A DNA stretch of 64,000 nucleotides, from assembly GCA_036273855.1 (NCBI GenBank), contig DASUGU010000142.1:124001-188000 (forward strand). Direction: 5' to 3'. Below the pieces are notes generated by a model. That model was not told the origin of the DNA. It saw nothing but the letters and a program-made list of their open reading frames with translations, and ran no database searches. This DNA is from DATEPR01 sp036273855 (lineage in GTDB: Bacteria; Actinomycetota; Actinomycetes; Mycobacteriales; Pseudonocardiaceae). Of the stretch, positions 56,807 to 64,000 are shown in pieces. Both the position numbers and the translations under genes were made by a program. Numbering within the stretch: the first letter of the stretch is position 1; the number at the start of each line of letters is the position of its first letter.

Positions 56807-57631
56807 TCACCAGCCGTAGCGGCGCAGCCCGGACTCCAGCACCTCGACCAGCTTGCGGCCGGCGAGGAACGAGTCCGGAGTGGACCGTGCGGTGACAAAG
56901 GGGTAGTCGACGATCACGGACGTGACCCGGCCGACGTTGCCGTGGTAGCGGCCGTCCGGTCCGGTGGCGTCCCGCAGGATGTACTCCAGCGGATAGGGCG
57001 GCGGGCCCATGTTGAACTCGACGCCGACGAAGCCGGTGCCGTCCTTGTAGTCGTACTCCTTGCAGTGCCCGGTGACGTGCTTGCCCCGGATCAGGCTGGC
57101 CCGGTCGTCCCAGTCCCGGGCGAAGGCCAGGCAGGTGACGCCGTAGCACTCGGCGACGATCGGCTTGTCCGCGCGGACGAACGCCCGCACCAGCTCGTGT
57201 ACCCGTTCGTTGTTGCACAGGTCGACGATGGGTCCGCTGCCGCCGACGATCACCATCGCGTCGTATTCCTCGACGTCCTCGTCGATCGACTCGACGGCGC
57301 GGTAGTACGTCTCCACCTTCCGCAGGTAGTCGGGCTCGGCGAGGTACGGGCGTTCCGGCAGCCACTCCGCCAGGCTCAGCGGATTGTCCAGTCGGGACGA
57401 CGAGTCGAGCTCGCGGGCGGCGACGGCGACCTCCGGTGTGGTCACCGACCGGCCGAGCGGCGGGTCGACGTAACCGGGGTCGAGACTCGGCGGCAGTGCT
57501 ACCGGCCGTTTGCCCGTCGGGGTGGCGAAGACGGTCTGGTAGCCCTGGGCGTCGCATGCGTCGACCGGCCCCAGGAGCTCCTCACCCCAGTAGCCGTACT
57601 CCGAGAGGATGATGATTATCTTCTTCGACAT
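56807..57631 (-). CDS. DJ-1/PfpI family protein
   Basis: A 274-residue class-I glutamine-amidotransferase-like/DJ-1 protein: IIIILSEYGYWGEELLGPV at the start, AMVIVGGSGPIVDL, and the nucleophile elbow KPIVAECYGVTCLAF with Cys. It resembles the larger DJ-1 proteins annotated as type 1 glutamine amidotransferase-like; Hsp31-like deglycase activity is possible. It starts at ATG 57631 after AGGAGATACG and is the first gene of the minus-strand run to 48 kb. Its 267-bp upstream region, shared with the divergent reductase fusion, must carry the run's promoter. I see no clear box. Confidence 0.85.
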   Translation of the reverse strand: MSKKIIIILSEYGYWGEELLGPVDACDAQGYQTVFATPTGKRPVALPPSLDPGYVDPPLGRSVTTPEVAVAARELDSSSRLDNPLSLAEWLPERPYLAEPDYLRKVETYYRAVESIDEDVEEYDAMVIVGGSGPIVDLCNNERVHELVRAFVRADKPIVAECYGVTCLAFARDWDDRASLIRGKHVTGHCKEYDYKDGTGFVGVEFNMGPPPYPLEYILRDATGPDGRYHGNVGRVTSVIVDYPFVTARSTPDSFLAGRKLVEVLESGLRRYGW

Positions 57632-57898
57632 CGTATCTCCTACGGGTGATCTCGGTGGCCGACACCGACTCGAGTCAAGCCGCTCACCTGTGGCCCGGCA
57701 AGGGAACCGGTCGCCAACGGGACTCACTTGCCCAAGTTGGCCACGTTTCCGACGAGCCGGCGCGGCACTGCGTCAAGTCGGAAAAACCGTTGGCATACCT
57801 TGACTCCGACACTACGTCACGTGATCGGTGGCGATGGATCCCTTGCCGGCCATACTGAGATCGGCATACCAGCGCACGAGATCGCACCTGGAGCGACA

Positions 57899-59551
57899 AT
57901 GGCCGAACACCGCCGCCCTGTCCTGCTCGCGGTGGACGACGATCCACATGTGCTCAGGGCGATCCGCCGCGACCTGAGCAGCGCCTACCGCCAGGACTAC
58001 CGCATCGTGTCCGCTTCGTCGGCGGCCGAAGGGCTGACCGTCCTGGACGCCCTGCGCGACCGGCGGGACGAGCCGGCGCTGCTCCTGGTGGATCAGCGGA
58101 TGCCGCAGATGACCGGGATCGAGTTCTTCGCCGAGTCACTGCGCCGGTGCCCGTCGGCCCGGCGGGTCCTGCTCACCGGGCACGCCGACACCGAGGTCGC
58201 GATCGACGCGATCAACCGGGTCCGGCTGCACTACTACCTGGTGAAGCCGTGGGGGCCGCCGGACGAGCGGCTGTACCCGGTGCTGGACGAGTTGCTCGCC
58301 GACTGGCGGGCCGGCTATCAGCCGCCCTACGGCGGCATCCGGGTGGTGGGGCACCGGTTCTCCCCGGCCGCGCACCGGGTGCGCGACCTGCTGACCCGGT
58401 TGCAGCAGCCGTTCCAGTTCGTCGACGTGGACCGGGATCCGGCCGGTGCGGGCGAGGACCCGGCGGACCTGCCGCTGGTGGTGCTGCCGGACGGCACGCG
58501 GTTGGTCCGGCCGTCCTACGAGGACCTGATGGAGACGTTGCGGCTGGCCGGTTCCGCCAGCCGGCCGCACTACGACCTGGTCATCGTGGGCGCCGGCCCG
58601 GCCGGTCTCGCCGCGGCGGTCTACGGGTCGTCCGAGGGACTGTCCACCCTGCTGGTGGACGCCTACGTGCCGGGTGGGCAGGCCGGGACGTCCAGCCGGA
58701 TCGAGAACTATCTGGGCTTCCCGGCCGGGCTGACCGGTGCCGAACTGACCCGCCGCGCGGTCAGCCAGGCCCGCCGGTTCGGCACCGAGATCCTGTCCCC
58801 GGTGACCGTCACCGGGCTGCGCAGGGCAGGCCGGGCCAGGATGGTCGTCCTCGGCGACGGCCGGGAGATCGGCGCCGGCACGGTGTTGCTCTCCACCGGC
58901 CTGTCCTACCAGCGACTGACCGCCGAGGGCGCGGAGCGCTTCGAGGGTGCCGGCATCTACTACGGCGCCACGGCTTCGGAGACCGCGTCCTGCCACGGGC
59001 AGCGGGTGTGGATCGTCGGCGGGGCGAACTCGGCGGGCCAGGCGGCCGTCCACTTCGCGCAGCACGCGGACCGGGTGACGCTGGTGGTGCGGGCCGGGAG
59101 CCTGGACAAGGGCATGTCCCGCTATCTGGTGGACGAGATCGCGCTGACGCCGAACATCGACGTGCGGCTGCGCACCACGATCACCGCGGTGGAGGGCAGC
59201 GACCGGCTGGCCCGGATCTCGTTGCGCGACCTGGACTCGGACTCGACCACCACGGAGGACGCCGAGTACGTCTTCACCTACATCGGCGCCCGGCCCAGGA
59301 CCGACTGGCTGGACGGCGTGGTCCGGCGGGACGAACTGGGGTTCCTGCCGACCGGGGCCGACGTGTGCCCGGCCGGGCACCGGCCGGGCGGCTGGGACCT
59401 GCCCCGCGAGCCGCTGCCGCTGGAGACCAGCGTGCCGGGCGTGTTCGCCGCGGGCGACGTCCGCGCCGGGTCGATGAAGCGGATCGCGTCCGGAGTCGGC
59501 GAGGGTGCCATGGCCGTCGCCATGATCCACCGCTACCGCGCGGAAAGCTGA
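57899..59551 (+). CDS. Response-regulator / thioredoxin-reductase-like fusion without CxxC
   Basis: A 550-residue fusion. Residues ~8-130 are a receiver domain (LLAVDDDPHVLRAI, phospho-acceptor in LLLVDQRMPQMTG, LLTGHAD, VKPWG). Residues ~145-220 resemble a glutaredoxin fold but lack its CxxC. The rest is a thioredoxin-reductase fold: VIVGAGPAGLAAAVYGSSEGLS (FAD), GGQAGTSSRIENYLGFP, WIVGGANSAGQAA (NADPH) and GVFAAGDVRAGS. At the usual redox-active CxxC the sequence is YYGATASETASC, so only one downstream Cys remains. ATG 57899 is the better start, since the extended frame upstream has no domain. It probably transfers electrons or signals differently from normal reductases. Confidence 0.88.
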   Translation: MAEHRRPVLLAVDDDPHVLRAIRRDLSSAYRQDYRIVSASSAAEGLTVLDALRDRRDEPALLLVDQRMPQMTGIEFFAESLRRCPSARRVLLTGHADTEVAIDAINRVRLHYYLVKPWGPPDERLYPVLDELLADWRAGYQPPYGGIRVVGHRFSPAAHRVRDLLTRLQQPFQFVDVDRDPAGAGEDPADLPLVVLPDGTRLVRPSYEDLMETLRLAGSASRPHYDLVIVGAGPAGLAAAVYGSSEGLSTLLVDAYVPGGQAGTSSRIENYLGFPAGLTGAELTRRAVSQARRFGTEILSPVTVTGLRRAGRARMVVLGDGREIGAGTVLLSTGLSYQRLTAEGAERFEGAGIYYGATASETASCHGQRVWIVGGANSAGQAAVHFAQHADRVTLVVRAGSLDKGMSRYLVDEIALTPNIDVRLRTTITAVEGSDRLARISLRDLDSDSTTTEDAEYVFTYIGARPRTDWLDGVVRRDELGFLPTGADVCPAGHRPGGWDLPREPLPLETSVPGVFAAGDVRAGSMKRIASGVGEGAMAVAMIHRYRAES

Positions 59552-59627
59552 GCACGCCGGACCGGAACACGAAAGGCGCGGTGCCGGAGTTCGAGCAGGT
59601 TCCGGCACCGCGTTTCCCTCGGGTGCG

Positions 59628-60866
59628 TCAGAGGCTCGCGACCTCCTCGTCGACCGGCGACGACGTGCCGACGGTCGGGGCTGTGCTCGCGGGCACCTTC
59701 AGCCACCGCGACGACGCCGCCGCCGGTACCGCCACGGCGACGATCACCAGCGCGACGATGAACACGGAGTGCACGCCGTAGGTGGCCACCGCCCAGCCGC
59801 CGACAGCCGCACCGACGGCGATCCCGGCGTTCACCGCGGACGCGCCGAGCGTGGCCGCGAGATCGCCGCCCTGACCGGCCAGGCTGATCACCCGCAGCTG
59901 GAACGAGGGCACCAGGCCGAACCCGAACAGCCCCCACAGGGCCAGTCCGACCGCGACCAGCACCGGGTTGGCGCCGAGCAGGTAGATCCCGGCCAGGATC
60001 ACCACCAGCGCCAGACTGGCCACCAGCAGCGTGCCGGACGGCCTGCGGTCCGCGAACCGCCCGCCGACCAGCGTGCCGACGGCACACGCGATCCCGTACA
60101 CCAGCAGGAACGCGCTGATCAGTCCGCCGGTGATCCCGGTGACCCGCTGCAGGTAGTCGGCCAGGAAGGTGAACGCGGTGAACTGGCCACCCATCAGCAG
60201 CAGTCCGACGGCGAGCATGGCCAGCACGCGCGGCTGGAAGGCGTAGCGGGCCTGCGCGCCCAGGCCGCTCGCGCCCAGTTCGTGCACCGGTGGCACGACG
60301 ATCAGCGTGAGCACCAGGGCGACGACGCCGAGGATGACCACGCCGGCGAACGCGGCCTGCCAGCCCAGGGCCTGGCCGACCAGGGTGCCCAGCGGCACGC
60401 CGAGCACGGTGGCCACGGCGATCCCGCCGAACACCATGGAGATGGCCTGGCCCCGCATGCGCGGCGGGACGAGACCGGCGGCCACCGTGCAGGCCACACC
60501 GATGAACAGCCCGTGGATCGAGCCGGTCACCACCCGCGCGATCACCAGTTCGCCGAAGTTGACCGCCAGCAGCGCGAGCACGTTGCCCAGGACGTACACC
60601 CCGAGCGCCAGCAGCAGCAGCAACCGCCTGCCGATCCGGATGGTCAGCGCGCTGACGATCGGTCCACCCAGGGAGATGCCCAGGGCGTACGCGGTCACCA
60701 GCAACCCCGCCGTGCTGATGGACACCCCGGTGTCCTTGGCGACGAGGTTCAGGATGCCCACGATGACGAGTTCGGCCGTGCCGACGACGAACGCGCCGAG
60801 GCCGAGTACCGCGAGGGCGAGCTTACGGCGCGGTGTCAACCGCTCCGTCTGCGTTGTAGTGCTCAT
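59628..60866 (-). CDS. MFS transporter (DHA1/arabinose-efflux type)
   Basis: A 412-residue MFS protein with about twelve hydrophobic segments. The N-terminal AVLGLGAFVVGTAELVIVGIL and SISTAGLLVTAYALGISLGGP resemble AraJ/sugar- and drug-efflux permeases. The conserved loop MRGQAISMVFGGIAVATVLGVPLGT is typical of this subgroup. ATG 60866 begins MSTTTQ. It converges with the reductase fusion and heads towards no obvious partner except the HbpS-like gene 40 bp upstream, with which it may be co-transcribed. The substrate is unknown. Confidence 0.9.
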   Translation of the reverse strand: MSTTTQTERLTPRRKLALAVLGLGAFVVGTAELVIVGILNLVAKDTGVSISTAGLLVTAYALGISLGGPIVSALTIRIGRRLLLLLALGVYVLGNVLALLAVNFGELVIARVVTGSIHGLFIGVACTVAAGLVPPRMRGQAISMVFGGIAVATVLGVPLGTLVGQALGWQAAFAGVVILGVVALVLTLIVVPPVHELGASGLGAQARYAFQPRVLAMLAVGLLLMGGQFTAFTFLADYLQRVTGITGGLISAFLLVYGIACAVGTLVGGRFADRRPSGTLLVASLALVVILAGIYLLGANPVLVAVGLALWGLFGFGLVPSFQLRVISLAGQGGDLAATLGASAVNAGIAVGAAVGGWAVATYGVHSVFIVALVIVAVAVPAAASSRWLKVPASTAPTVGTSSPVDEEVASL

Positions 60867-60908
60867 GTTCACCAACCCCACATCTGGTCCGCTGGAGGCA
60901 ACACCCGG

Positions 60909-61337
60909 TCAGCCGGCGACCGGGGCGGTGGCCATGGCCGCCAGCCCCGCCTGCGCGACCGGGTGGTCCTCACCGTTGTTGCCGCCCGCGACGCCGATCG
61001 CGCCGACCGGTGCCCCGGCCACGATGACGGGAATGCCACCGGGCAGCAGATTCACCTCCGACTGGTCGGACAGGCTGGTCAGCAGCACGGGCATGCCGGC
61101 GGCGAACTCGCCGAAGTCGGCGGTCGCCACGCCGAGACCGGCCGCGGTGACGGCCTTGTCGGTGGCCAACGTGACGGTCAGGAAGGACGCGCCATCGGTG
61201 CGCGCCATCGCCCGCAGCCGGCCGCCGCCGTCCACGACCGCGACGGTGACCTGGACGTCGAGCCGTTCCGCGTGCGCGAGCGCGGCGTCGACCATGCGAC
61301 GCGCGTCCCGTACGGACAGGGTTGACGTGGTGTTCAT
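60909..61337 (-). CDS. GlcG/HbpS-like haem-degrading-domain protein
   Basis: A 142-residue protein of the GlcG/HbpS family: VTVAVVDGGGRLRAMARTDG, FLTVTLATDKAVTAA, GGIPVIVAGAPVGAIGVAGG. Small proteins of this fold bind haem or corrinoids or act with catabolic enzymes. AAGGAG precedes the ATG. It lacks a signal peptide, so unlike Streptomyces HbpS it is probably cytoplasmic. It sits just upstream of the MFS gene. Confidence 0.88.
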   Translation of the reverse strand: MNTTSTLSVRDARRMVDAALAHAERLDVQVTVAVVDGGGRLRAMARTDGASFLTVTLATDKAVTAAGLGVATADFGEFAAGMPVLLTSLSDQSEVNLLPGGIPVIVAGAPVGAIGVAGGNNGEDHPVAQAGLAAMATAPVAG

Positions 61338-61479
61338 GGAACTGCTCCTTCTTGGACGGTACGGCCGCGGTGACCGAGGTCGCCATCCTCACTCGCGGTG
61401 TCCGGCCGGCATCGGCGCCGGGCGGATAATCGCCGGTACTTGCGGCAGTCGACGGCGCAATCGTCGACACTTCGTCAAG

Positions 61480-61905
61480 TCAGGACGCGCCGGCCGTCCG
61501 GTAGGCGACCGTGGCGAGACCGAAGCCGACCCCGGCGACTATGGGGTCGAAGTACTCCCAGTACTCCCGGATCCGGCCGGCGCCGTCGAACTTGAAGATG
61601 CCCACGTAGTGGTTCGCGTAGGTGGTGCCGTCGCGCAGTACGCACTCCCCGTCGAACCGGGCGACGACCGTGTCACCGTCGGCCCAGGTCTCCCGGATCG
61701 GGAACCGCAGGCTGGTGAACATGGCCGGCATGTCCCGCCAGCGTTCGTGGATGGCCGCCCGGCCGACGATGTGGTGCGGGAACATCTCGGTGCCGAACGG
61801 GTAGTACTGCTCCGCGTCCTCGGCCCACAGGTCCAGCCACGTGTCGATGTCGCCACGTTCCAGCAGTTCGAGGAATGTGCGCACGGCTCCCACGTTGTCG
61901 GTCAC
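61480..61905 (-). CDS. SnoaL/NTF2-like protein
   Basis: A 141-residue NTF2-fold protein of SnoaL type: VRTFLELLERGDIDTWLDLWAED, ETWADGDTVVARF, HYVGIFKFDGAGRIREYWEYFDP. These are small cyclases, isomerases or ligand-binding proteins. It starts with GTG overlapping the EthD-protein stop as GTGA, so they are translated together. With the EthD and muconolactone-isomerase-like neighbours it suggests a small catabolic set. The substrate cannot be deduced. Confidence 0.85.
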   Translation of the reverse strand: MTDNVGAVRTFLELLERGDIDTWLDLWAEDAEQYYPFGTEMFPHHIVGRAAIHERWRDMPAMFTSLRFPIRETWADGDTVVARFDGECVLRDGTTYANHYVGIFKFDGAGRIREYWEYFDPIVAGVGFGLATVAYRTAGAS

Positions 61906-62603
61906 GAGTTACGGCTCTCCGGACCGATGACCCAGTGCTCGGTGAACGCCAGGTCGTGCACGTACCTCGGCTCCACGATGGATCGCAGCTGTTCGTCGGC
62001 CCGCCGGAACTCCGGCGACGCGAGCGCGTCGGTGAGCGCGGCGACGTCGTCGAACCACCACTGGTGGGCCGCGTCCAGCACCGCCTCGCCGATGCCGTAG
62101 GCGCCGTCCCTGGTGTGGCACTGGAGGTACCGGCGCAGGCCGGGCACGGCCAGCATCAGTTCGGCGTGCTTGGTCAGGCTGGCCTCGCGGAAATCGGCCA
62201 GCGGCAGGCCTTCGCGCCGCTTCACCAGGCGGATCAGCTTCACCCAGCCGGGGTTGCCGGTCAGCGCCGGTCCGGCGAGCAGTTCGTGGGCGTCGGTGTC
62301 CAACACCACGGTCCGCCAGAACGCGGCCCAGTTGGGTTCGTCCAGTCGGGCGCCCTGGAGGAACTCGGGCGTCTGCAGCGACGCCAACTGCTCCTCGTCG
62401 TTGGCCAGCCAGATCTCCGCGCAGCCGCTCCACTTCGGCTCGCCGTCCTCGCGGCCGTACGGGATCCGGGAGTCGATCAGGTACTTGCGGATCTGCGGAA
62501 TGCGGCTGGCGTACCGGACGGCGTGCACCTCGCGCCAGTACCGCTGGAACTCGGCTTCGCTCATGCCCGGCTTGGGCGCGGCGAAGATGAGTTGGTGGAT
62601 CAT
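61902..62603 (-). CDS. EthD-type dimeric alpha/beta-barrel protein, two tandem repeats
   Basis: A 233-residue protein containing two ferredoxin-like EthD units: HQLIFAAPKPGMSEAEFQRYW in the first half and KLIRLVKRREGLPLADF with KHAELMLAVPGLRRYLQ in the second. EthD domains occur in ether-degradation operons and in polyketide cyclases or decarboxylases. GGAGGAG precedes the ATG. It lies 13 bp after the isomerase-like gene and overlaps the SnoaL-like gene. Confidence 0.87.
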   Translation of the reverse strand: MIHQLIFAAPKPGMSEAEFQRYWREVHAVRYASRIPQIRKYLIDSRIPYGREDGEPKWSGCAEIWLANDEEQLASLQTPEFLQGARLDEPNWAAFWRTVVLDTDAHELLAGPALTGNPGWVKLIRLVKRREGLPLADFREASLTKHAELMLAVPGLRRYLQCHTRDGAYGIGEAVLDAAHQWWFDDVAALTDALASPEFRRADEQLRSIVEPRYVHDLAFTEHWVIGPESRNS

Positions 62604-62616
62604 GGGACTCCTCCGC

Positions 62617-62934
62617 TCAGACCTGGTAGCGCTTGCGGACGTCCTCGGCGAATCCGAGGTAGTCGCGTAACGGCCAGACGGCCTCGAACTCCAGGTACTC
62701 CCGCATCGGCAGCCGGCCCAGCGCGGTGCGGTCCAGCTCCTCGGCGTCCGGCGAGTCGATGATGGCGATCACCCGCTTCTGGGCCGCCACCTTCCAGATG
62801 CCGACGCAGAAACCGGAGTTCACCGTCTCCTGCGCGTGTTCCGCCTCCTCGGCCTCGACCTCCCACAGCTCGTCCAGCGAGATCCGGCCCTCGTGGTTCC
62901 ACTTCATCTGCACGTAGAACAGCACGCCACTCAT
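62617..62934 (-). CDS. Muconolactone-isomerase-like dimeric alpha/beta-barrel protein
   Basis: A 105-residue protein with the muconolactone delta-isomerase-like pattern: LFYVQMKWNHEGRIS at the start, EEAEHAQETVNSGFCVGIWK, VIAIIDSPDAEEL, LPMREYLEFEAVWPL. GAGGAG stands directly before the ATG. No other beta-ketoadipate genes are nearby, so a role in aromatic degradation is uncertain. It follows the ankyrin gene by 9 bp. Confidence 0.82.
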   Translation of the reverse strand: MSGVLFYVQMKWNHEGRISLDELWEVEAEEAEHAQETVNSGFCVGIWKVAAQKRVIAIIDSPDAEELDRTALGRLPMREYLEFEAVWPLRDYLGFAEDVRKRYQV

Positions 62935-62943
62935 CTCCTCGGT

Positions 62944-64000
62944 TCAGCCGCGCCGCGCGCGGATCTCTTGGGTCAACGGATGTGTCGGGCCGAAGACCTC
63001 CTCGGCGAGGTCGAGCGGCGTCTTGCCGTCGTGGCCGACCAGGTCGAGGCGGGCACCCGCGCGCACGACCGCGCGGGCACAGTCCACGTAGCCGTGCCAC
63101 AGGGCGTCGTGCAGCGGCGTGTAGCCGTTGGTCGCGCCCTGGAAGTTCAGGTCCACGCCCGGCCGGCCGGCGATCATCTCGGTCAGCTCGACATGTCCGT
63201 TGTAGACGGCCTTGTGCAGTGGCACCGCACCGAACGTCGGCTCGGTCGCGTTGACGTCGGCCCCGGCGTCCAGCAGCATCCTGGCGATCTCGGTGTGCCC
63301 GTCCCGTGCGGCCACCAGCAACGGGGTGTGCGCGTCGTTGAAGCCGTTCACCATGGGGAACCGCTGGTCGATCTCGGCGCCACTGTCGATCAGCCCACGT
63401 ACCGCGGCCGTGTCACCGGCCACCACGGCAGCCATCAGCAGCTGGTCGCGGACCTGCCCGTCGTCGGCGGCGATCCGCTCCTTCAGGTACTGCTCGGCCA
63501 GCAGCAGCCGGTCCTTGCCGATCGTGTTCACGTTCAGCTCGTAGGCGAAGTGTTCCTTCAGGGAGAAGCCGTAGTGCGTGGACAGGTTCAGGCCGGCGCC
63601 GCGGTCGAGCAGGAACTTGGCGATCTCCGGGAACTTGAACCACAGCGCGTCCATCAGCGGGGTGTGGCCGGTGGTCGTCGCGACGGCGTCCACGAACGCG
63701 CCCGCGCCCACCAGCAGCCCGACCACGTCAAGGCTGCCGCCCTGGCACGCCTTGTGCAACGCCGTGGCACCCGCTCCGCTGTCCGTGGCGAACACGTCGG
63801 CGCCCGAATCCAGCAGCAGCCGGGTCATCGGGACGTCCGCGCGGCCACTGGCGATCATCAGCGGGGTCAGCCCGCTGCCCGGGTCGCGGTGGTTGACGTC
63901 GCCGCCGTACCCGATCAGTTCCTCGGCCAGGTCGCGGTCGCCCTCCCACACGGCGGCGACGAGCCGGTCCTCGCGGTCCACGTTGAACGCGGCGACCTCG
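62944..64000 (-). CDS. Ankyrin-repeat protein, 5' end outside window
   Basis: At least 350 residues of ankyrin repeats: units such as GLTPLMIASGRADVPMTRLL, GATALHKACQGG, GHTPLMDALW, HTPLLVAARDGHTEIARMLL and GYTPLHDALWHG recur about every 33-40 residues. The frame stays open to position 64000, and the GTG at 63981 has no convincing ribosome site, so the true start may lie beyond the edge. Ankyrin arrays bind proteins; the partner is unknown. The gene appears to head the small operon with the isomerase-like, EthD and SnoaL-like genes. Confidence 0.85.
   Translation of the reverse strand, partial: EVAAFNVDREDRLVAAVWEGDRDLAEELIGYGGDVNHRDPGSGLTPLMIASGRADVPMTRLLLDSGADVFATDSGAGATALHKACQGGSLDVVGLLVGAGAFVDAVATTTGHTPLMDALWFKFPEIAKFLLDRGAGLNLSTHYGFSLKEHFAYELNVNTIGKDRLLLAEQYLKERIAADDGQVRDQLLMAAVVAGDTAAVRGLIDSGAEIDQRFPMVNGFNDAHTPLLVAARDGHTEIARMLLDAGADVNATEPTFGAVPLHKAVYNGHVELTEMIAGRPGVDLNFQGATNGYTPLHDALWHGYVDCARAVVRAGARLDLVGHDGKTPLDLAEEVFGPTHPLTQEIRARRG

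Noticed and set aside
57728..57898. N-terminal extension of the reductase fusion
   Set aside because: The added residues have no domain character, and the receiver domain begins just after ATG 57899.

Overview
The window is very GC-rich, with dense bidirectional gene packing, strong third-position G/C bias, frequent GTG/TTG starts and many 4-bp start/stop overlaps. This points to a filamentous actinomycete. The resemblance of one cassette to kutzneride genes makes Pseudonocardiales plausible, but that is inference only.

About 1-37.9 kb is a non-ribosomal peptide gene cluster. Its core is an amino-group carrier protein (AmCP/LysW) pathway in three blocks. Block one (5.8-2.2 kb, minus) has LysW, a LysZ-type kinase, an M20 hydrolase and a class V PLP enzyme. 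Block two (27.3-12.9 kb, minus) is a nine-gene overlapping operon: thioesterase, two NRPSs, a 2OG-Fe oxygenase, a LysK-type M20 hydrolase, a LysX-type ATP-grasp ligase, a DegT-type aminotransferase and a split transketolase. Block three (27.5-37.8 kb, mostly plus) has a sulfotransferase, a LysY/ArgC-type reductase, a FAAL-loaded NRPS, a membrane-anchored penicillin-acylase-type hydrolase and a small membrane protein. The carrier, ligase, kinase, reductase, transketolase and aminotransferase set matches the known route to 2,6-diamino-5,7-dihydroxyheptanoic acid, precursor of the 1-azabicyclo[3.1.0]hexane of vazabitide, ficellomycin and azinomycin. A sulfotransferase would fit aziridine closure.

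Inside the same cluster (11.6-6.8 kb, minus) is a SyrB2/KtzD-type halogenase with the HxA facial triad, a stand-alone carrier protein, a type II thioesterase, a stand-alone adenylation enzyme with a Val/Ile-like pocket, and an acyl-CoA-dehydrogenase-like flavoprotein whose usual catalytic Glu is missing. This parallels KtzD/C/B/A, which makes chlorinated and cyclopropyl amino acids. The FAAL start plus acylase suggests an N-acylated prodrug that is unmasked outside the cell. An MFS pump, a GNAT protein and a VOC protein are resistance candidates. I count only three C domains for five predicted building blocks, so more assembly genes may lie left of the window.

From 38 to 48 kb is a mixed region: a translationally coupled trio (membrane protein, IS701-transposase-like protein, cNMP-binding histidine kinase), an AAA regulator-like protein with no DNA-binding domain, a single-module KS-AT-ACP polyketide synthase and an MmyB-type regulator. 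From 48 to 57.6 kb a minus-strand run combines partner-switching regulators (SpoIIE phosphatase, RsbW-like kinase, two STAS proteins) with GlgX, a DJ-1/epimerase fusion, a ThDP enzyme and a second DJ-1 protein. The right end holds a response-regulator/thioredoxin-reductase fusion, an MFS transporter, small catabolic-type proteins and an ankyrin-repeat protein cut by the window edge. I saw no rRNA, tRNA or CRISPR array.
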